Position numbers and translations under genes: made by a program
The notes under the pieces: generated by a model
Told to the model about the DNA's origin: nothing
The model's input: only the letters and a program-made list of their open reading frames with translations
Database searches by the model: none
Shown here: piece after piece, positions 11,440-19,688 of the stretch
How positions within the stretch are numbered: the first letter of the stretch is position 1
Layout: every line of letters starts with the position of its first letter
NCBI RefSeq assembly: GCF_000521215.1
Contig: NZ_KI928930.1
Location: 1 to 64,000, forward strand
Direction: 5' to 3'
From: Labrenzia sp. DG1229
GTDB lineage: Bacteria; Pseudomonadota; Alphaproteobacteria; Rhizobiales; Stappiaceae
DNA: 64,000 bases

Positions 11440-11706
11440 CTATGCGCCAAGTGCCTTGATGCGAGCATTCAGGCGGGAAATCTTCCGGGATGCCGTGTTG
11501 GCATGCAGAACGCCTTTGGTAGCTGCGCGCATGATTTCCGGCTGCGCTGACTTGAAGGCCTCATTGGCGGCAGTCTGGTCACCGGAAGCAATCGCTTCTT
11601 CGACCTGACGCAGGTGGGTGCGCATGCGGCTCCGGCGAGATTTGTTCGTGGCCGTCCGGCGGGCAATCTTGCGGGCCGCCTTCTTGGCCGATGGTGTGTT
11701 GGCCAT
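11440..11706 (-). CDS. rpsT: 30S ribosomal protein S20
   Basis: S20 binds 16S rRNA early in assembly of the small ribosomal subunit. The 88-residue protein is highly basic and matches the S20 pattern, starting [20 protein letters not shown] with internal [14 protein letters not shown] and [20 protein letters not shown]. The length is normal. A strong terminator follows. The gene lies between the enoyl-CoA hydratase gene and the candidate origin, and rpsT close to dnaA is common in alphaproteobacteria. Confidence 0.97.
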   Translation of the reverse strand: MANTPSAKKAARKIARRTATNKSRRSRMRTHLRQVEEAIASGDQTAANEAFKSAQPEIMRAATKGVLHANTASRKISRLNARIKALGA

Positions 11707-11881
11707 GGGCTCAATCCTGATCGGTAAATGGGACTAGTGTCCGGTGGCAATCGGGAAAAAGGCGCGAAGGCAGTAAGACCCGATCAAATAATAACGGCGG
11801 CAGAAGTCCGCCACCGATTGGGCGCCGCTTATAATCGCGCTTGGGCCCGCCGTCAACGGCTTATCGTTGATACCGATAAGT

Positions 11882-12655
11882 TTATTTGTTGCGGAACTGG
11901 GGGGTACGCTTCTCGGAAAAGGCGGTCATGCCTTCTTTCTGATCTTCCAGTGCAAACATTGCCTGGAAAACGCGTCGTTCGAACCGGACACCCTCGGAAA
12001 GAGTTGTTTCGTAGGCCCGATCGACGCTCTCTTTTGCCATCATGACGACAGGCAACGAGAACTCTGCGATTTTCTCCGCCGCTTTCAGCGTTTCCTCAAG
12101 CAGATCGTCTGCCGGGACAATCCGGCTGACAAGGCCGCTGCGTTCGGCTTCTTCGGCATCCATCATGCGGCCTGTCAGAACCATCTCCATGGCTTTCGAC
12201 TTGCCGACAAACCGCGTGAGCCTTTGTGTGCCGCCAGCGCCTGGTATCACGCCAAGCGTGATTTCCGGTTGGCCGAATTTGGCCGTGTCTGCGGCAATGA
12301 TGAAATCGCACAGCATTGCCAGTTCGCATCCGCCCCCGAGCGCGTAGCCGGCAACGGCGGCAATGATCGGCTTGCGGTTTCTGGAAACCCGGTCGAACGG
12401 GGTGATCAGATCGGTCTGATAGGCGGATGAAAAGTCATGCGGCAGCATTTCCTTGATATCCGCACCCGCGGCAAAGGCTTTCTCTGAACCGGTGACCACC
12501 ACGCAACCGATTCTCTCATCGGCGTCGTACCCGTCCAATGCAGTTCCAAGTTCCGCAATCAACTCCGAATTCAGCGCATTCAGCGCCTCAGGCCGGTCGA
12601 GCGTGATCAGACCGACTTTGCCACGTTTTTCAACGCGGATGTTCTTGTATCCCAT
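11882..12655 (-). CDS. Enoyl-CoA hydratase (crotonase family)
   Basis: This probably adds water to trans-2-enoyl-CoA in fatty-acid beta-oxidation. The 257-residue protein has the crotonase oxyanion-hole segments [12 protein letters not shown] and [12 protein letters not shown], the latter with the first catalytic Glu. It also has [18 protein letters not shown], which carries the second Glu. The start at 12655 ([20 protein letters not shown]) follows a GGAG-type site, and an extension to 12679 is unlikely. The gene lies between mutM and rpsT. The exact acyl chain specificity cannot be inferred. Confidence 0.92.
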   Translation of the reverse strand: MGYKNIRVEKRGKVGLITLDRPEALNALNSELIAELGTALDGYDADERIGCVVVTGSEKAFAAGADIKEMLPHDFSSAYQTDLITPFDRVSRNRKPIIAAVAGYALGGGCELAMLCDFIIAADTAKFGQPEITLGVIPGAGGTQRLTRFVGKSKAMEMVLTGRMMDAEEAERSGLVSRIVPADDLLEETLKAAEKIAEFSLPVVMMAKESVDRAYETTLSEGVRFERRVFQAMFALEDQKEGMTAFSEKRTPQFRNK

Positions 12656-12768
12656 TTCGCCTGCTCCCAGTGCCAGCACATATCAAATAGACGCGACATG
12701 CCTAGCCGACCCGGGGCACGTCTGGCAAGGTTGGCAAAAAGGAGGTGACCGGCGTTCAGCCTTGTCTT

Positions 12769-13662
12769 TCAGCACTGGCAAGCCGGGCAATGAAAGGTGG
12801 AGCGATTGGATTGGACGAGACGTGCAATCGTGCCTTTGCAGCCCTTTTTCCGGCAGGCTTCGCCTTCTCGATCGTAAACGGCGAAGGAATGTTGGAAGTA
12901 ACCGAGAGTACCGTCTGCCCGGGTATGATCGCGCAGCGAAGAACCGCCTGCACGGATGGCATCATGAAGGGTCTCGCGAATGTGGATTGCGAGTTCCTCT
13001 GCCTTTTTTGTCGGCATTCCGGACGTCTTCGTCAGGGTACCTGCGACACGTTCCGGACTGAGGCCGCTGCGCCACAGCGCTTCGCACACATAAATGTTTC
13101 CGAGCCCGGCGATAAGCTTCTGGTTCAGGAGTGCTGCCTTGAGCGGTGACTTGCGGCCTTCAAACAGGCGAGCCAGGGTTTCGCCGCTGAGGTCGTTTCC
13201 AAGCGGCTCCATTCCGAGGTCCTTGAAATATGCGTGTCCGTCCAGCTGTGGGCGGGGGATCAGGGTCATGAAGCCAAACCTGCGCGGATCATTGTATATG
13301 ATGCGTGCAGTGGCATTTTCACTCGTATTCAGGTGAAACACCACGTGATCGTGTTTCGGGTTCTTGTTTCTTTCACGTGCAAAATCACCGGGTGAATGTT
13401 GCACTGTTTCGTTCTCGATCCGGAATGATCCGGACATTCCAAGGTGCATGACGAGAACATCACCACTGTCGATGTCAGCCAGAAGATACTTTGAGCGCCT
13501 TGACAGGGCAGCGACCCGTTGCCCGGCAAGGCGGCTTGCGAACCGGTCGGGGAACGCAAACCTGAGGTCCGGGCGGTTCTGATCGACGGAGACGATTTTT
13601 GCACCTTCGAAAGTCGGAGCAAGTCCCCGTTTGACCGTTTCAACTTCCGGCAATTCAGGCAT
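12769..13662 (-). CDS. mutM: Formamidopyrimidine-DNA glycosylase
   Basis: MutM/Fpg removes oxidised purines such as 8-oxoguanine and nicks the abasic site. The 297-residue protein starts [13 protein letters not shown] after Met, placing the catalytic Pro2 and Glu3 correctly. [19 protein letters not shown] and the helix-two-turn-helix region ([17 protein letters not shown]) follow. The C-terminal zinc finger is C-x4-C-x16-C-x2-C (ACRKKGC ... FHCPACQ), a spacing I associate with alphaproteobacterial Fpg. It is divergent from ubiE. Confidence 0.96.
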   Translation of the reverse strand: MPELPEVETVKRGLAPTFEGAKIVSVDQNRPDLRFAFPDRFASRLAGQRVAALSRRSKYLLADIDSGDVLVMHLGMSGSFRIENETVQHSPGDFARERNKNPKHDHVVFHLNTSENATARIIYNDPRRFGFMTLIPRPQLDGHAYFKDLGMEPLGNDLSGETLARLFEGRKSPLKAALLNQKLIAGLGNIYVCEALWRSGLSPERVAGTLTKTSGMPTKKAEELAIHIRETLHDAIRAGGSSLRDHTRADGTLGYFQHSFAVYDREGEACRKKGCKGTIARLVQSNRSTFHCPACQC

Positions 13663-13823
13663 TTACGGATCGCTCCACACTGGTTTCTGTTTCTTTTGCG
13701 CGCTATAGGCCTGCGGCATATGGCTTTGAAGGCTGGCAAAGATAGCGCTTGTCGGGTGCTTGTACTATTGTCCGGCGCGATTTGAAGTGAATTCAAGACA
13801 AGTATCCGCCAGGAGGCGCATTC

Positions 13824-14627
13824 ATGACGCAACAGACCCAGGGACAGCCGGGGATATCGGGCCGCGCGCCCGAGGACATGCCGACCAGCTTTGGCTTCAC
13901 CAGGGTTGCCGAGGGACAGAAGCAGTTGCTGGTGGATGACGTCTTTCACAAGGTTGCAGACCGCTACGATCTGATGAACGATCTCATGTCAGGTGGTTTC
14001 CACAGGGTGTGGAAAGACGCAATGGTGTCCTATCTGGCACCGCCCAAATCGTCGGCGTCCGGCTGGCGTCTTCTCGATGTCGCCGGTGGCACCGGTGATA
14101 TTGCCACCAGGGTGGTACGCCGGTCGAACGAAGCCGTCGAGGCGGTGGTTTGCGACATCAACGAATCCATGCTGTCCGTCGGACGGGACCGAGCTGCCAA
14201 GGCGGGCCTCTCCGATCTGATAACCTTTTCGCAGGGCAATGCTGAGGAGCTGCCGTTTCCCGACAAGAGTTTCGACGCCTATACAATTGCGTTCGGGATT
14301 CGCAACGTTCCGGATATCCCGAAAGCCCTTGGCGAAGCCCACCGGGTTTTGAAGCGCGGCGGCCGTTTTCTCTGCCTTGAGTTTTCCGAAGTGGACGTCC
14401 CTGTCCTGGACAAGGTCTATGACACTTTTTCCTTCAACGCGATCCCGCCGATCGGCAAGTGGGTGACCGGCGACGCAGACCCATATCAGTACCTGGTGGA
14501 ATCGATTCGCAAATTTCCGGGTCAGGAACGTTTTGTTGAAATGATCCGCGAGGCCGGGTTCGAGCGCGTGGGGTATCGCAATTATTCAGGTGGGATTGCC
14601 GCCTTGCATCATGGCTGGAAATTCTGA
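13824..14627 (+). CDS. ubiE: Ubiquinone/menaquinone biosynthesis C-methyltransferase
   Basis: UbiE methylates the ring of the ubiquinone precursor using S-adenosylmethionine. The 267-residue protein has the family start [20 protein letters not shown] and [20 protein letters not shown]. The SAM-binding motif is [12 protein letters not shown] (about residues 90-101). [20 protein letters not shown] and the ending [17 protein letters not shown] are typical. The start at 13824 follows AGGAGG. It is separated from ubiB by 3 bases, so the two are almost certainly co-transcribed. Confidence 0.96.
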   Translation: MTQQTQGQPGISGRAPEDMPTSFGFTRVAEGQKQLLVDDVFHKVADRYDLMNDLMSGGFHRVWKDAMVSYLAPPKSSASGWRLLDVAGGTGDIATRVVRRSNEAVEAVVCDINESMLSVGRDRAAKAGLSDLITFSQGNAEELPFPDKSFDAYTIAFGIRNVPDIPKALGEAHRVLKRGGRFLCLEFSEVDVPVLDKVYDTFSFNAIPPIGKWVTGDADPYQYLVESIRKFPGQERFVEMIREAGFERVGYRNYSGGIAALHHGWKF

Positions 14628-14630
14628 TCG

Positions 14631-16211
14631 ATGACGCTTCCGGTAATGTCTGTTTTCCGTCTGGTGCGGGCGGGATTTGTGATGGCGCGCGAAGGCGTGT
14701 TCGGTCTCGTTGCCTTGCCGGACCTCCCGGCCGGGCCGCGCATTGGCATCGCAATGGCCCGTCTGCTGGAGCGCGGGTCGGTCAAGGACAAGAGCGCGGA
14801 ACTTCGCCTGTCGGATGCACTCAACAAGCTTGGCCCCTCCTACGTCAAGCTCGGCCAGTTTCTTGCGACAAGGGCGGATGTGGTCGGCAAGGATGCGGCA
14901 CGGGAATTGTCTGCGCTGCAGGACCGGCTTCCGGCTTTCGATCACGAGGCGGCAAGAGCTGCCGTTCGCGAGCAACTCGGGCGCCCGGTCGACGAAATCT
15001 TTCATGAATTCGGTGAGGCCGTCGCTGCAGCGTCCATCGCACAGGTTCATCCCGCCATTATCAGGCAAAAGGACGGGTCGGAAGAAAAGGTTGCAGTGAA
15101 GATTCTGCGCCCCGGCGTTGCCCGCCGGTTTCAGCGTGACCTGCAGAGCTACTACCTGGTCGCAAGGCTGGCCGAACGGTTCCACGCTCCGTCCCGCAGG
15201 CTCCGCCCCGTGGCTATCGTCGACACGCTGGCACAGTCGGTCGCGATTGAAATGGATTTTCGTCTCGAGGCGGCGGCTCTTTCCGAAATGGCGGAAAACA
15301 CGTCAGATGATCCCGGTTTCCGCGTTCCATCCGTTAACTGGATGCACACGGCAAAGGGCGTCCTGACCATGGAATGGATCGACGGCCGCAAGATGTCGGA
15401 CGTCGACGGGTTGATCGAGGACGGACACGATCTGGAAGCGCTCGGTGCCGCCGTTATCCAGAGTTTCCTGCGTCATACCCTGCGTGATGGCTTTTTTCAC
15501 GCGGACATGCACCAGGGCAACCTGTTCGTTCACCCGGATGGTACGCTTGTCGCCGTCGATTTTGGCATCACCGGCCGGCTGAACAAGCGTGAGCGTCGCT
15601 TTCTGGCCGAGATCCTGTTCGGTTTCATCACGCGTAACTACAGGCGCGTTGCCGAAGTTCATTTCGAGGCTGGTTACGTCCCGGCTGATCAGGATGTCGA
15701 CATGTTTGCCCAGGCCATCCGGGCCATCGGAGAACCCATCCACGGTCACGACGCCAGCGAAATCTCCATGGCGCGCCTTTTGACCCAGTTGTTCGAGGTG
15801 ACCGAACTCTTCGACATGCGTACCCAGACGCAGTTGATCATGCTTCAAAAGACGATGGTCGTTGTCGAGGGCGTCGCTCGCTCACTCAATCCGAACCTCG
15901 ATATGTGGCGGACCGCCGAACCGGTCGTCGGCAGCTGGATAAAGGAGCATCTGGGTCCGGTCGGCAAGTTGCGTGATGCCGGGGATGTTGTTTCGGCCCT
16001 GACACGAGCCGCGAACGACTTGCCGATCTTCGCCGACAGGATCGGGCACATGTCGGAAGCGCTTGAAAGAATGACAAGAGACGGCTTGCGGTTCGACCGG
16101 GAAACGGCTGAATCAATCGGCAGGGCGGAAGCCCGTCACACCCGATCCGGACGCATCGCCCTGTGGGTGATTGCAGCCTGTGCATTGGTGCTGACATATC
16201 TCGCGATATGA
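14631..16211 (+). CDS. ubiB: Ubiquinone biosynthesis protein UbiB (atypical kinase/ATPase)
   Basis: UbiB is an ADCK-type atypical kinase-like ATPase needed for ubiquinone synthesis at the inner membrane. The 526-residue protein has the KxGQ signature (LGPSYVKLGQFLATRADVVG) and the alanine-rich nucleotide loop AAASIAQVH. It also has a conserved lysine in VAVKILRPGV and the catalytic region FHADMHQGNLFV with VDFGITGRL. A hydrophobic C-terminal helix (IALWVIAACALVLTYLAI) anchors it. It follows ubiE by 3 bases. Confidence 0.94.
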   Translation: MTLPVMSVFRLVRAGFVMAREGVFGLVALPDLPAGPRIGIAMARLLERGSVKDKSAELRLSDALNKLGPSYVKLGQFLATRADVVGKDAARELSALQDRLPAFDHEAARAAVREQLGRPVDEIFHEFGEAVAAASIAQVHPAIIRQKDGSEEKVAVKILRPGVARRFQRDLQSYYLVARLAERFHAPSRRLRPVAIVDTLAQSVAIEMDFRLEAAALSEMAENTSDDPGFRVPSVNWMHTAKGVLTMEWIDGRKMSDVDGLIEDGHDLEALGAAVIQSFLRHTLRDGFFHADMHQGNLFVHPDGTLVAVDFGITGRLNKRERRFLAEILFGFITRNYRRVAEVHFEAGYVPADQDVDMFAQAIRAIGEPIHGHDASEISMARLLTQLFEVTELFDMRTQTQLIMLQKTMVVVEGVARSLNPNLDMWRTAEPVVGSWIKEHLGPVGKLRDAGDVVSALTRAANDLPIFADRIGHMSEALERMTRDGLRFDRETAESIGRAEARHTRSGRIALWVIAACALVLTYLAI

Positions 16212-16290
16212 ACGGTGGATCCGGCTTACCCGTCGAGACGGGTATAGGGTTGAGCAGAGTGGCGTGTGAAGCCGCCCGCTCGTCGTTCCG

Positions 16291-16878
16291 CTAGCACGTT
16301 TCGATGTGATCGAGAGCAATCTTTTTCGAAATCGTTCGGATTTCTTCAGCAAGTTCCCTGTCGTCAATCGTCCGTGACAAAACCATGCCGCCGATGCAGG
16401 TCGCAGCCAAACCAATGGCTTTTTCGCGTTTGTCGGCCCTGTCGGGCAGATTGTGTTCAAAAAGCCAGATCATGGCCCGCAACAAGGCTTCGTAGGCGGT
16501 CCGGACTTCGGACGTTGCACGTGCGACATCAGACGGCAGTGCGATCATCGGGCACTGCCCTTCAAGATCCCCGAGATGCTTGTCTGAAAGATAGCTTTCT
16601 ATCATGTCGCGAACGGTTTGCGGGCCGCCATTTGCCGGATCGACACCGGCTTCGTCCCGCCAGGTCTTCCCCCGTCCGTTCAGAAACGAGGCGACCGCTT
16701 CCGCGTAGAGCTCTTCCTTGTTCCTGAAATGGTTGTAGAACCCGCCCCGTGTCAGGCCGGCTTCCGCCATTATCGTGTCTATGGAAACCTCCGAAAATCC
16801 ATGTCGGTTAAACAGGATACGGGCACATTCCACGATCCGGTTCCGTGTCGCCGACTTGTGTTGGGCACTATAAGGCAA
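16291..16878 (-). CDS. TetR/AcrR-family transcriptional regulator
   Basis: This is probably a one-component repressor of 195 residues. Residues about 8-58 form the TetR helix-turn-helix (RIVECARILFNRHGFSEVSI, then IMAEAGLTRGGFYNHFRNKE). The rest is a ligand-binding domain with one conspicuous cysteine stretch (EGQCPMIALPSDVA). It is divergent from the MAPEG gene at 16995 and may control it. A GTTCTT-AAGAAC inverted repeat with a 21-base spacer (16927-16959) lies in the shared 116-base gap. Confidence 0.9.
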   Translation of the reverse strand: MPYSAQHKSATRNRIVECARILFNRHGFSEVSIDTIMAEAGLTRGGFYNHFRNKEELYAEAVASFLNGRGKTWRDEAGVDPANGGPQTVRDMIESYLSDKHLGDLEGQCPMIALPSDVARATSEVRTAYEALLRAMIWLFEHNLPDRADKREKAIGLAATCIGGMVLSRTIDDRELAEEIRTISKKIALDHIETC

Positions 16879-16926
16879 TCAAACCTCCAAAGCGTGACGT
16901 CTCACTCTAGTGAAGCTCAAAAAAAT

Positions 16927-16959
16927 GTTCTTTAACATAAATAGAAAAGTGGCAAGAAC
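16927..16959. promoter_or_regulatory. Inverted repeat between TetR and MAPEG genes
   Basis: GTTCTT and AAGAAC arms flank an AT-rich 21-base spacer in the divergent promoter region. This is a possible regulator site. The arms are short, so chance is a real alternative. Confidence 0.25.
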
Positions 16960-16994
16960 GGTTTGTCTTTTTTGAAATCAAACCGGACCGCGAT

Positions 16995-17435
16995 ATGGAA
17001 AACCTGTTCGAAGCAATCCCTTACATCAACGCCTACAAGCCAACATTTCTCGTTCTCGGCGCGTTGGCCCTGGTCGTTCTGATCCAGAGCTTTCTGACTG
17101 CCCCGCTGGCGTTTGCCAAAGAGGAGCAGACGCCGGGCATGCCGCTTCAGTTCGATCATTCGAAGCTGAGTTTCAGAGCTGTCAGGACCTATCAGAATTC
17201 TGCGGAAAGTTTCCCCGCATTTCTTGCAGCTGCGCTTGTTGCGGTGGCAGCTGGCGCTTCACCAATTGTCGTCAATTCGGTATCCGGGATCTATCTCCTC
17301 GCACGCATCTTGTTCTGGGCATTTTACTATGGCGGGATTGGCAGGATCGCAGGCGGTCCGCGCACAATTGCGTTCGTCACATGCCTCCTGGCCAATATCG
17401 TGATCGCGGTTGCAGGACTGATCAGTCTTGTTTGA
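16995..17435 (+). CDS. MAPEG-family membrane protein
   Basis: This small integral membrane protein of 146 residues has four hydrophobic segments (about 17-40, 70-90, 95-115 and 122-145). The MAPEG signature is the loop FRAVRTYQNSAESFPAFLAA between helices one and two. The family includes glutathione-dependent transferases and peroxidases, and bacterial members are mostly uncharacterised. It is divergent from a TetR regulator, which suggests inducible expression, perhaps by lipophilic toxicants (inference). Its end overlaps the convergent phosphatase gene by 14 bases. Confidence 0.82.
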   Translation: MENLFEAIPYINAYKPTFLVLGALALVVLIQSFLTAPLAFAKEEQTPGMPLQFDHSKLSFRAVRTYQNSAESFPAFLAAALVAVAAGASPIVVNSVSGIYLLARILFWAFYYGGIGRIAGGPRTIAFVTCLLANIVIAVAGLISLV

Positions 17436-17778
17436 GTGCAGCCATGAGGATGGGAGTTACGGTCTGCTCAAGAACATCCACGAGATCGGGATCCATGAAT
17501 TGGTACTCATCCGGGATATCGAGCACATAAATGAATTCGGAATTCAGGGATTGACGAAAGCGGGCTTTGAGTCTCGAGGTGTGCTCATCCTCCATCACAA
17601 TGACGAGATCTGCCCAGTCAATGTCGGCGTTCTGTACCTGCTTGCGCGCAGCCTTGCTTGTTCCGCAAGAGCGTGCACGAATGCCGGGAAACGACCTGAA
17701 AAGGGTTTCTGCGGTCGGGCTTCGCCACCTGTTACGGCTACATACAAACAGGACATTGATAAATTCGCCGCGTATCAA
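17422..17778 (-). CDS. Low-molecular-weight phosphotyrosine phosphatase-like protein
   Basis: This 118-residue protein has the phosphatase P-loop C-x5-R (VCSRNRWRSPTAE). It also has the downstream stretch DIDWADLVIVMEDEH and the conserved LDIPDEYQFMDPDLV, where an acidic residue would be the general acid. It is shorter than classical LMW-PTPs (about 150 residues) and fits the compact subfamily of about 110 residues. The start is a TTG at 17778, chosen because GAGGAG lies 9 bases upstream. Substrate is unknown. Confidence 0.75.
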   Translation of the reverse strand: MIRGEFINVLFVCSRNRWRSPTAETLFRSFPGIRARSCGTSKAARKQVQNADIDWADLVIVMEDEHTSRLKARFRQSLNSEFIYVLDIPDEYQFMDPDLVDVLEQTVTPILMAALKQD

Positions 17779-17816
17779 TGAATTTGGCTCCTCTTTTGGT
17801 CATGAATGAGCTTTGA

Positions 17817-18440
17817 CTATGGCTCTGTTACTCGTCTGAGCGTCAGGTTGATTCGCCCGCCGTTCTTCAGCAACGTCGACGTTCCTTTGAGGACGCGGTC
17901 GATACCGTGATAGGCAAGGCGGGCGTCACCGCCCAAAACCACGACGTCTCCCGACTGAAGCCGGAAAGACTTGGTGGGGCCGGTCCGCTTAAGGCCGCCG
18001 ACCCGGAATGTTGCTGTGTCGCCGAGCGAGACGGAAATGACCGGAGCAGCGAAGGTCTGCTCATCCCGGTCCTGATGAAGGCCCATCTTTGCACTTGTTT
18101 CATAGAAATTGATCAGGCAGGCCTCGGGAGGCGGCGCATCGGGTGCAAGATCAAGCCATAGCGCCAGCAGGCTGGCCGGGATCTCCGGCCAGGCGTCTCC
18201 CGTTGCTGTATGGCTTTCCTGGTAGCGGTAGCCGTTGATATCCGAAACCCAGCCGAGCGGACCACAATTGCTCATTTTCACTGAAAAGGGCTTGCCTGTC
18301 TTTGGCATCACCGGTTGGTAGAGCGGTGCTGCGGTAACAATCGAGCGGATTTGCTCCAGAAGGTGTTGCTGAGCTGTGCGGTCAAAATATCCGGGATGAT
18401 AGGCAAGGCCGGTCAGGCCGTTGATCGGAATGTCCTGCAT
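17817..18440 (-). CDS. alkB: AlkB-type DNA/RNA dealkylation dioxygenase
   Basis: AlkB is an Fe(II)/2-oxoglutarate dioxygenase that reverses N1-methyladenine and N3-methylcytosine damage. The 207-residue protein has the iron ligands His and Asp in LHQDRDE and the distal His in LAYHGIDRV. The 2-oxoglutarate Arg lies in GGRINLTLRRV. NGYRYQ and ACLINFYETSAKMG are also typical. It is 38 bases upstream of the phosphatase on the same strand. No Ada-type regulator is adjacent. Confidence 0.92.
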   Translation of the reverse strand: MQDIPINGLTGLAYHPGYFDRTAQQHLLEQIRSIVTAAPLYQPVMPKTGKPFSVKMSNCGPLGWVSDINGYRYQESHTATGDAWPEIPASLLALWLDLAPDAPPPEACLINFYETSAKMGLHQDRDEQTFAAPVISVSLGDTATFRVGGLKRTGPTKSFRLQSGDVVVLGGDARLAYHGIDRVLKGTSTLLKNGGRINLTLRRVTEP

Positions 18441-18462
18441 ACGACTTCAATACCGTAGCGCT

Positions 18463-19344
18463 TCAATCTCCGCCACCACCACAACCGCTACATCCCGAAC
18501 CGCAACCAGAGTTGCCGGAGCTTCCACTGTTGTCACTGCTGTCGTGGGGGCCATGACTGCTGCCGCAGCCCGAACCTCCGCGAGAAGATCTTCTACCTTG
18601 GGAAGTTTTGCCGGTCGTGATGTTGAAGATGGCAATCAGTAAAAAGGTGAGCAAGACGCTCGCGGCAAGAAATTCCATTATGTGCTGCATGGCCCAGTGC
18701 CAGACCATATTGCGCAAACGTTCGAAAAAATTGTCGCCTGCGGCCGTGCCGTGAGCAAGCGCAAGACCTGTGCCCAAAGCGAAAGCCGTCAGGGCAAGGA
18801 CAGCAACCTTTGTCCGTCCGGATAGTCTTCCGGTGGCGCGTAGAATTGTTGCAATTATCATTGAAAGTCGCGGTTTTGGGAGGAGCCAGACATCTTTCGA
18901 ATTGATTCGCTTGAAATGTGGTGCCCTGCCGAACCGGATGTCCGCTGGTGGCCAGATGTCTTCAGGCGGTGGATTGCCGAATTCGGTCTGGTAAAGCTCC
19001 AGAGTCTTTTGATAGGCATCGCTAAAAAGCGCGGACTGGTCGGCGCCGCCCTTGGTCGGCATGTGATGAAGCGCACCGCCGAGCGCGCCCTTGAACGGCC
19101 CCCAGTAATGGCGCGTATAGGTGAGGTGCAGGTGCCAGGCCTGATCCACCTCGTCGCTTGGGGTCACCATTCCGGCCTTCATCCGGCTCAGATACGCAAA
19201 TCGAAGATATTCGGTTATCACCCTGAGTGTGTAATCATGTGTCCAGTTGTTGTCGCGGGCCAGCCGCTTCGAGAAGGGAAGGTCGGCCTCCACGACGTCG
19301 GGATGGCAGCTATGGATACGATTCCAGAGTTCAGGATCATTCAC
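18463..19344 (-). CDS. Membrane protein with glycine/serine/cysteine-rich tail
   Basis: This 293-residue protein has three parts. Residues about 1-130 contain the DEVDQAWHLHLTYTRHYW motif seen in glycine-rich-domain/TIGR04222-like proteins. Two or three membrane segments follow (about 158-176 and 185-205, then FLAASVLLTFLLIAIFNI near 230-250). The last 40 residues are almost only Gly, Ser and Cys, ending GCGSGCSGCGGGGD. Such tails occur in uncharacterised membrane proteins. Function is unknown. It ends 22 bases before alkB on the same strand. Confidence 0.7.
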   Translation of the reverse strand: MNDPELWNRIHSCHPDVVEADLPFSKRLARDNNWTHDYTLRVITEYLRFAYLSRMKAGMVTPSDEVDQAWHLHLTYTRHYWGPFKGALGGALHHMPTKGGADQSALFSDAYQKTLELYQTEFGNPPPEDIWPPADIRFGRAPHFKRINSKDVWLLPKPRLSMIIATILRATGRLSGRTKVAVLALTAFALGTGLALAHGTAAGDNFFERLRNMVWHWAMQHIMEFLAASVLLTFLLIAIFNITTGKTSQGRRSSRGGSGCGSSHGPHDSSDNSGSSGNSGCGSGCSGCGGGGD

Positions 19345-19406
19345 GGCAGCCTCCTTTGGCAGGGCAAAGCCCGATTTTTATCGAGACCCTAGGTCAAAAG
19401 TTTAAA

Positions 19407-19432
19407 GCATTTCCGAAAACCGGGAGAAACGC
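19407..19432 (-). repeat. Short member of the Rhizobiales-type palindromic repeat
   Basis: Read on the minus strand, GCGTTTC-TCC-CGGTTTT-CGGAAATGC has the same order of blocks (GCGTTTC, CCGGTTTT, CGGAAATGC) as the longer repeats at 49939-50056. It appears to be a shortened, inverted copy upstream of dnaK. Confidence 0.5.
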
Positions 19433-19526
19433 TTGCAAATGGTTCTGGATTTGCTATCGACACCCGAACAGTAACCATCTGGGAAGAATTATCCGCCATG
19501 TCAGGCAATTGTCAGTGGACAGATGT

Positions 19527-19555
19527 CTTGCAGGCAAAGTTTCATCCACCTATAT
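19527..19555 (+). promoter_or_regulatory. RpoH (sigma-32) type heat-shock promoter for dnaK
   Basis: CTTGCA, then 17 bases, then CTATAT matches the alphaproteobacterial heat-shock promoter pattern (CTTG ... CYTATNT). The distance to the dnaK start leaves a leader of about 125 bases, which includes a CCGGG-TTTTT-CCCGG hairpin. The same architecture precedes hslV. Confidence 0.7.
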
Positions 19556-19688
19556 AGCGGTCAAGCTTCGCGCTAAATCCTGAGCATTCGCTCTGGCGTG
19601 ATGTCCGGGTTTTTCCCGGAACCCAAGTGAGAGGAGCCGGATTGACGCCTTCACGGGTCTATCCGGTTTGCTAGAAAGAGAGGCACAT

